Shown here: positions 6,531-9,050 of the stretch, piece after piece
Numbering within the stretch: position 1 is the stretch's first letter
Layout of the letters: each line of letters begins with the position of its first letter
Assembly (NCBI GenBank): GCA_021792045.1
Contig: JAJYVJ010000066.1
Span: 1 to 9,050, forward strand
Length of the DNA: 9,050 nt
Reading direction: 5' to 3'
Source: Thermoplasmata archaeon
GTDB lineage: Archaea > Thermoplasmatota > Thermoplasmata > Thermoplasmatales > Thermoplasmataceae
The notes under the pieces: generated by a model
Told to the model about the DNA's origin: nothing
Databases searched by the model: none
Seen by the model: the letters and a program-made list of their open reading frames with translations, nothing else
Translations under genes and position numbers: made by a program

Positions 6531-6968
6531 TTACAGTTTAGATGGTATAATGACCTTGTCAATGACATGTATAACTCCGTTTGAGGCATTGATATCTGTT
6601 GAAACGATGTTTGCCTGGTTGACTCGCAGGTATTTCTTAATCAGGCCAACGCTACTAATCTTAACCTGCTCGCCTTGAAGTGTAGGTACATTCATAGACT
6701 TAGACATCTTCAGGCCGGATAATACGTCTCCTGAATTATACTTTCCAGAGACCACATGATACTTCAAAACGCTTCCTAGTTTCCATGGATCTGCAAGCAA
6801 TCCATTCAGGGTTCCAGCTGGGAGAGACTTAAAAGCTTCTTCATTTGGCGCAAAGACTGTAAATGGTCCTGGCGAACTCAGAGCTTCTACCAATCCGGCT
6901 GCTTCTACTGCTTTTACTAACGTTGGGAATTTTCCAGACTCAACTGCTATTTCCACTATGTTTTTCAT
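6531..6968 (-). CDS. single-domain fasciclin (FAS1) protein
   Basis: The protein is one complete FAS1 domain of 145 residues, a fold used for adhesion and protein-protein contact and usually found on cell surfaces. The H1 box is GPFTVFAPNEEAF (34-46), the conserved Tyr-His is at 70-71 (LKYHVVSGK), and the H2 box is NGVIHVIDKVIIP (130-142). No signal peptide, lipobox or membrane helix precedes the domain; the N-terminus MKNIVEIAVESGKF is already its first helix. The product therefore appears to stay in the cytoplasm unless exported by another route. An in-frame GTG two codons upstream (6974) could serve as start, but the ATG at 6968 is preferred because it is the standard codon and a TATA box lies 23 bases away. 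Its partner is unknown. It is transcribed in the same direction as mscL, but 223 bases and a separate mscL promoter argue against one operon. Confidence 0.88.
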   Translation of the reverse strand: MKNIVEIAVESGKFPTLVKAVEAAGLVEALSSPGPFTVFAPNEEAFKSLPAGTLNGLLADPWKLGSVLKYHVVSGKYNSGDVLSGLKMSKSMNVPTLQGEQVKISSVGLIKKYLRVNQANIVSTDINASNGVIHVIDKVIIPSKL

Positions 6969-6986
6969 GATCACACATTATTGGAG

Positions 6987-6995
6987 CATATATCC
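6987..6995 (-). promoter_or_regulatory. TATA-like element of the FAS1 gene
   Basis: On the minus strand GGATATATG lies 23 bases before the ATG at 6968. A stronger AT element (TTTTTAAAAA) is at 7011-7020 but would be too far away for a leaderless start, giving a leader of about 20 bases instead. Which one is used cannot be decided by eye. Confidence 0.4.
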
Positions 6996-7419
6996 ATTGT
7001 TATCAAGAAAATTTTTAAAAAATTAAGATGCAGTTCATTATTGCATTAATCGTCATTAAAGAGTCTCTTCGAACAGGTAAGAATCGGAAACAACGCACCT
7101 AATTTCGTTTAATAGAATATTCAGGAATGCCGAGACAGTGAAATCGTGTCATGAATTAACATATAACTATATGATATCTATAATACCACAACTATAGCTA
7201 TTTCATTGCTAATACGCCAATTATCAAGCTTACTATTCCAATGTCACACACGGCGTTATAGATAGCATATACCTAGGAACACGCTATATTGCTTATACAT
7301 ACATTATGATATACTAACACATAAAAAATTTATCCTATTTTGTAATCCATAGAGGGCAAAGTCAGCTACCGAAATCTTAGTTTTGGGATCTTTCTTGGGT
7401 GCCAAAAAGTTCCAATGCC

Positions 7420-7437
7420 GTATAACAGACGTTATAC
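7420..7437. repeat. inverted repeat, 7-base arms
   Basis: GTATAAC (7420-7426) and GTTATAC (7431-7437) are perfect inverted copies separated by AGAC. The size and spacing suit an operator for a dimeric regulator or a small hairpin, but no promoter or gene start is next to it, so chance is possible in AT-rich DNA. Confidence 0.35.
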
Positions 7438-7632
7438 TGCGTTCAAAAAGGGTAATAAAAATATCAAACAATACAACACTGGAGCGGGTTTTCTCATATT
7501 CCTGTTAAAAATTCAGACCGAGGTTCAATATAGATCCTGAGAAGCAGAAGAAAAAAAAATCAATGACATGCTGTCAAGATCAATATGTTTGTAACTATTA
7601 CATTATGTCAGGTCTATAGATCACTATCTGTA

Positions 7633-7666
7633 GGAATTATAAAAGAGCCCTCAATACTATACAATG
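7633..7666 (+). promoter_or_regulatory. promoter-like element without a normal gene
   Basis: AGGAATTATAAAAGAG is a good BRE/TATA match, and an ATG follows 23 bases after its centre at 7664, as in the real genes of this window. The frame from that ATG stops after nine codons at 7691-7693. It may be the promoter of a decayed gene or of a small non-coding RNA. Confidence 0.3.
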
Positions 7667-7801
7667 ATGTATGTATTTCATGTATTTGATTAAGTGTCTG
7701 CATTATCACTTATTTAATAGCTAGAATAGCGGTATAAACCTTGCCATATAGTGATATAATAATTAACTTAGAAAATTTTGGCTCATTACACTTTTGCATA
7801 G

Positions 7802-7954
7802 GGTTTAAGAGCAAGATTCAAGTTACCGGGTCGAAAGTTTATAGTTATCTTTGGATGCCACATGTTCGTTTGGTTTAATGCCATTTTCTTGATCAGCGCT
7901 ATCTTTGTGTTTATTCTCTCTGCCTTTGCATTTGTTATTCTGTGTATAAAATAA
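7802..7954 (+). pseudogene. possible C-terminal remnant of an APC-type permease
   Basis: An open frame of 50 codons reads GLRARFKLPGRKFIVIFG and then a continuous hydrophobic segment (residues about 22-49) ending at TAA. The (R)FKLPG motif followed by a membrane helix resembles the end of APC-superfamily amino acid permeases, which often carry RPFKLPG between two late helices. In-frame TAG stops occur just upstream at 7799 and 7769, and no start codon precedes the motif, so a full transporter is not encoded. An ATG inside it at 7862 would give a 30-residue single-helix peptide. This may be a gene relic, a tiny membrane protein, or chance; the resemblance is from memory and short. Confidence 0.25.
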
Positions 7955-8404
7955 TTCATTATGTATTTGAGATGTATCTTTATCATTCTGGCGGCATCAT
8001 TGCATCAATTGGTACAAGTGTAATCCATGAATACCATCTCACCAGTATTCTCAAGCAACCTGTATTGTCGAGTACATCGTATCTCCCCCGATATCTCCCG
8101 AAAAATATCCTATTAGTAAAGCCAGATATACCTTGAATGTTTGAAGTTCATTATGCCAAATGTGCTGGGTTCGATCAGATTAGAATAGCATGATTATTGA
8201 GAAACACACATATAAAGATGGGATTTGGTAGAGTGGATTCATATTAGTCTCCTAACCGGTGATCTCTTTCTTCTGTTTCGGGTTTTCTTAGGGTACTTAA
8301 TTTATTTTTTCACAAATTTTTCATTTACGCGATGAGATTCATAAAGATTGAAAAAATCCTTTCCGTTTATTCTACTGTCATTCCTCACAGATACTGTAAA
8401 TTTA

Positions 8405-8422
8405 GTGTTACTTGTGTTACTT
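8405..8422. repeat. tandem duplication of GTGTTACTT
   Basis: Two exact nine-base copies stand directly next to each other. It is a small sequence-slippage type repeat in non-coding DNA with no visible function. Confidence 0.5.
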
Positions 8423-8533
8423 AAGGTCCATATCTGGATACTACATTATTTAACATATAACACCGTATTTTCAATAAGAAATCATATATAACGTTGCTGG
8501 AATATCAACTGTCGTTAGCCATCCTCAAAACAT

Positions 8534-8565
8534 GGGAAAGCTTAATAACCTTTACTATATATATT
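8534..8565 (+). promoter_or_regulatory. promoter region of the extracytoplasmic repeat protein gene
   Basis: GGGAAAG followed by CTTAATAA (8534-8548) is a textbook BRE/TATA pair about 33 bases before the GTG at 8578. A second AT element, TACTATATATA (8553-8563), lies about 20 bases before it. The first would give a leader of several bases, the second a leaderless transcript. Both support a start near 8578. Confidence 0.5.
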
Positions 8566-8577
8566 TTTGGCGAAACA

Positions 8578-9050
8578 GTGAATAACGCAATTAAGGTTGT
8601 TGTTGTTATCATCGTAGCCGTTTTGTTGATCTTTTCTTATTTTGTGATATATCACAACAATCCCGCTCCGCCGATTAAGAAGAATGTTCCGTTGCTGTTG
8701 GAAGTTGAGTTCATTGAATCTGGTCTTCCTTCTGGGAAGAAATGGACTGTTTCAATGGCAGGTTCTTCAGAAAGCTCCTCTAATAATACAATAATATTTA
8801 GAGAAAATAACGGTACTTACTCGTACACTGTATTAAGTGGTGATCCCGACTTCAGTCCATCTGTCGCTTCCGGTTCTGTATCCCTGAATGGAAAGGCAGT
8901 ATTGCAGTCTGTATCATTTATAATGTTGTATAATGCATCGTTCTACGAAGAGGGGATGCCTTCAGGTACGAGATGGTTTGTGAACATAAGTGATCCCCAA
9001 TCATTTAATTCAACCTCCAACAGCATAGTGATCCAACTTCCAAACGGTAC
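8578..9050 (+). CDS. membrane-anchored extracytoplasmic repeat protein, C-terminus beyond window
   Basis: The first 157 residues are visible and the gene runs off the right edge. A single hydrophobic helix (about residues 5-25, KVVVVIIVAVLLIFSYFVIY) serves as signal anchor, followed by a Pro-rich spacer and then beta-rich repeats. Repeat 1 starts VEFIESGLPSGKKWTVSM (43-60) and closes with NGTYSYTV (78-85). Repeat 2, 77 residues later, starts ASFYEEGMPSGTRWFVNI (120-137) and reaches LPNGT (154-157). This 'GLPSG..W.V ... NGTY' unit is, from memory, common in secreted and thermopsin-associated proteins of Thermoplasmata; it has an immunoglobulin-like pattern and is rich in Ser, Thr and Asn. The GTG start is chosen because it directly precedes the anchor helix, promoter elements lie at suitable distance, and no in-frame ATG exists nearby. 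The part that would show an enzymatic domain is outside the window. Confidence 0.75.
   Translation, partial: MNNAIKVVVVIIVAVLLIFSYFVIYHNNPAPPIKKNVPLLLEVEFIESGLPSGKKWTVSMAGSSESSSNNTIIFRENNGTYSYTVLSGDPDFSPSVASGSVSLNGKAVLQSVSFIMLYNASFYEEGMPSGTRWFVNISDPQSFNSTSNSIVIQLPNG

Larger units (their letters stand above)
6996..8530. other. gene-poor AT-rich region
   Basis: About 1.5 kb without a convincing intact gene. It is visibly more AT-rich than the flanking genes and has stops in all frames at short intervals. I checked both strands for tRNA, 5S rRNA, SRP RNA and RNase P hallmarks and for CRISPR-type repeats and found none. It contains a possible permease-like remnant (7802-7954), a promoter-like element followed by a nine-codon frame (7633-7693), a start-less minus-strand open frame (7304-7504), an inverted repeat (7420-7437), and a second orphan TATA-like motif (ACATATAAAG, 8208-8217) with nothing but a nine-codon frame after it. 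The stretch may be decayed DNA from lost genes or may hide non-coding RNAs. Confidence 0.6.

Noticed and set aside
6531..6539. The FAS1 protein ends in Ser-Lys-Leu, the peroxisomal targeting tripeptide.
   Set aside because: Archaea have no peroxisomes; this is coincidence.
7352..7364. GAGGGCAAAGTC resembling the GAGGAAAGTCC box of RNase P RNA.
   Set aside because: It has mismatches in the core of the box, and none of the other conserved segments occurs within the following 300 bases.
7786..8136. Two open frames of about 65 codons (7786-7986 minus, 7942-8136 plus).
   Set aside because: Neither has a promoter at the usual distance, recognisable motifs or sensible composition. The minus frame is the complement of the permease-like stretch.
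8158..8190. GGGTTCGATCAG resembling a tRNA T-loop.
   Set aside because: The stem is only three base pairs and no acceptor, D-arm or anticodon arm can be built in the preceding 80 bases.
8532..8585. A 17-codon frame from ATG 8532 overlapping the GTG start of the repeat protein gene, a possible upstream ORF.
   Set aside because: It overlaps the promoter elements themselves and would lie upstream of the likely transcription start, so it is probably not transcribed.
1..9050. CRISPR arrays, insertion sequence ends and integrase attachment sites.
   Set aside because: No regularly spaced direct repeats, no transposase or integrase gene, no terminal inverted repeats flanking a unit and no tRNA gene were found.

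Overview
The window looks like chromosomal DNA from an archaeon of the order Thermoplasmatales (Ferroplasma/Thermoplasma/Cuniculiplasma-like). Nearly every gene has a TATA element, usually with a purine-rich BRE, about 20-30 bases before its start codon and no Shine-Dalgarno site, as expected for leaderless archaeal transcripts. Other signs are oligo-T termination tracts, an archaeal-type MscL, and a secreted protein at the right edge with the 'GLPSG..W.V / NGTY' repeat that I associate with Thermoplasmata surface and thermopsin-type proteins. The species cannot be named from the sequence alone.

Left part (1-3740): a truncated SDR-like NAD(P)-binding protein (minus) is divergent from a 653-residue HerA/VirB4-type ATPase (plus). 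The ATPase carries a C-terminal segment that looks like a PD-(D/E)xK nuclease fold with an altered last catalytic residue. Next come a haem-oxygenase-like di-iron oxidase of the TenA/CADD superfamily and an unrecognised 77-residue protein. Each has its own promoter, so this is a row of single genes rather than an operon.

Middle part (3840-6995): a complete M13 (neprilysin-type) zinc peptidase without signal peptide or membrane anchor converges on a minus-strand MscL channel. The two stop codons lie in opposite arms of one hairpin. Upstream of mscL, also on the minus strand, is a single-domain FAS1 (fasciclin) protein with no export signal.

Right part (about 6996-8577): 1.6 kb of AT-rich DNA without a convincing intact gene. 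It holds a possible permease C-terminal remnant, a promoter-like element with only a nine-codon reading frame, and small inverted and tandem repeats. It ends at the promoter of a GTG-initiated, membrane-anchored extracytoplasmic repeat protein that runs off the window.

The genes do not form an obvious pathway. The most unusual is the ATPase with its putative nuclease domain, which could belong to a defence or DNA-mobility system. Every functional statement rests on motifs read by eye; no database search was possible.
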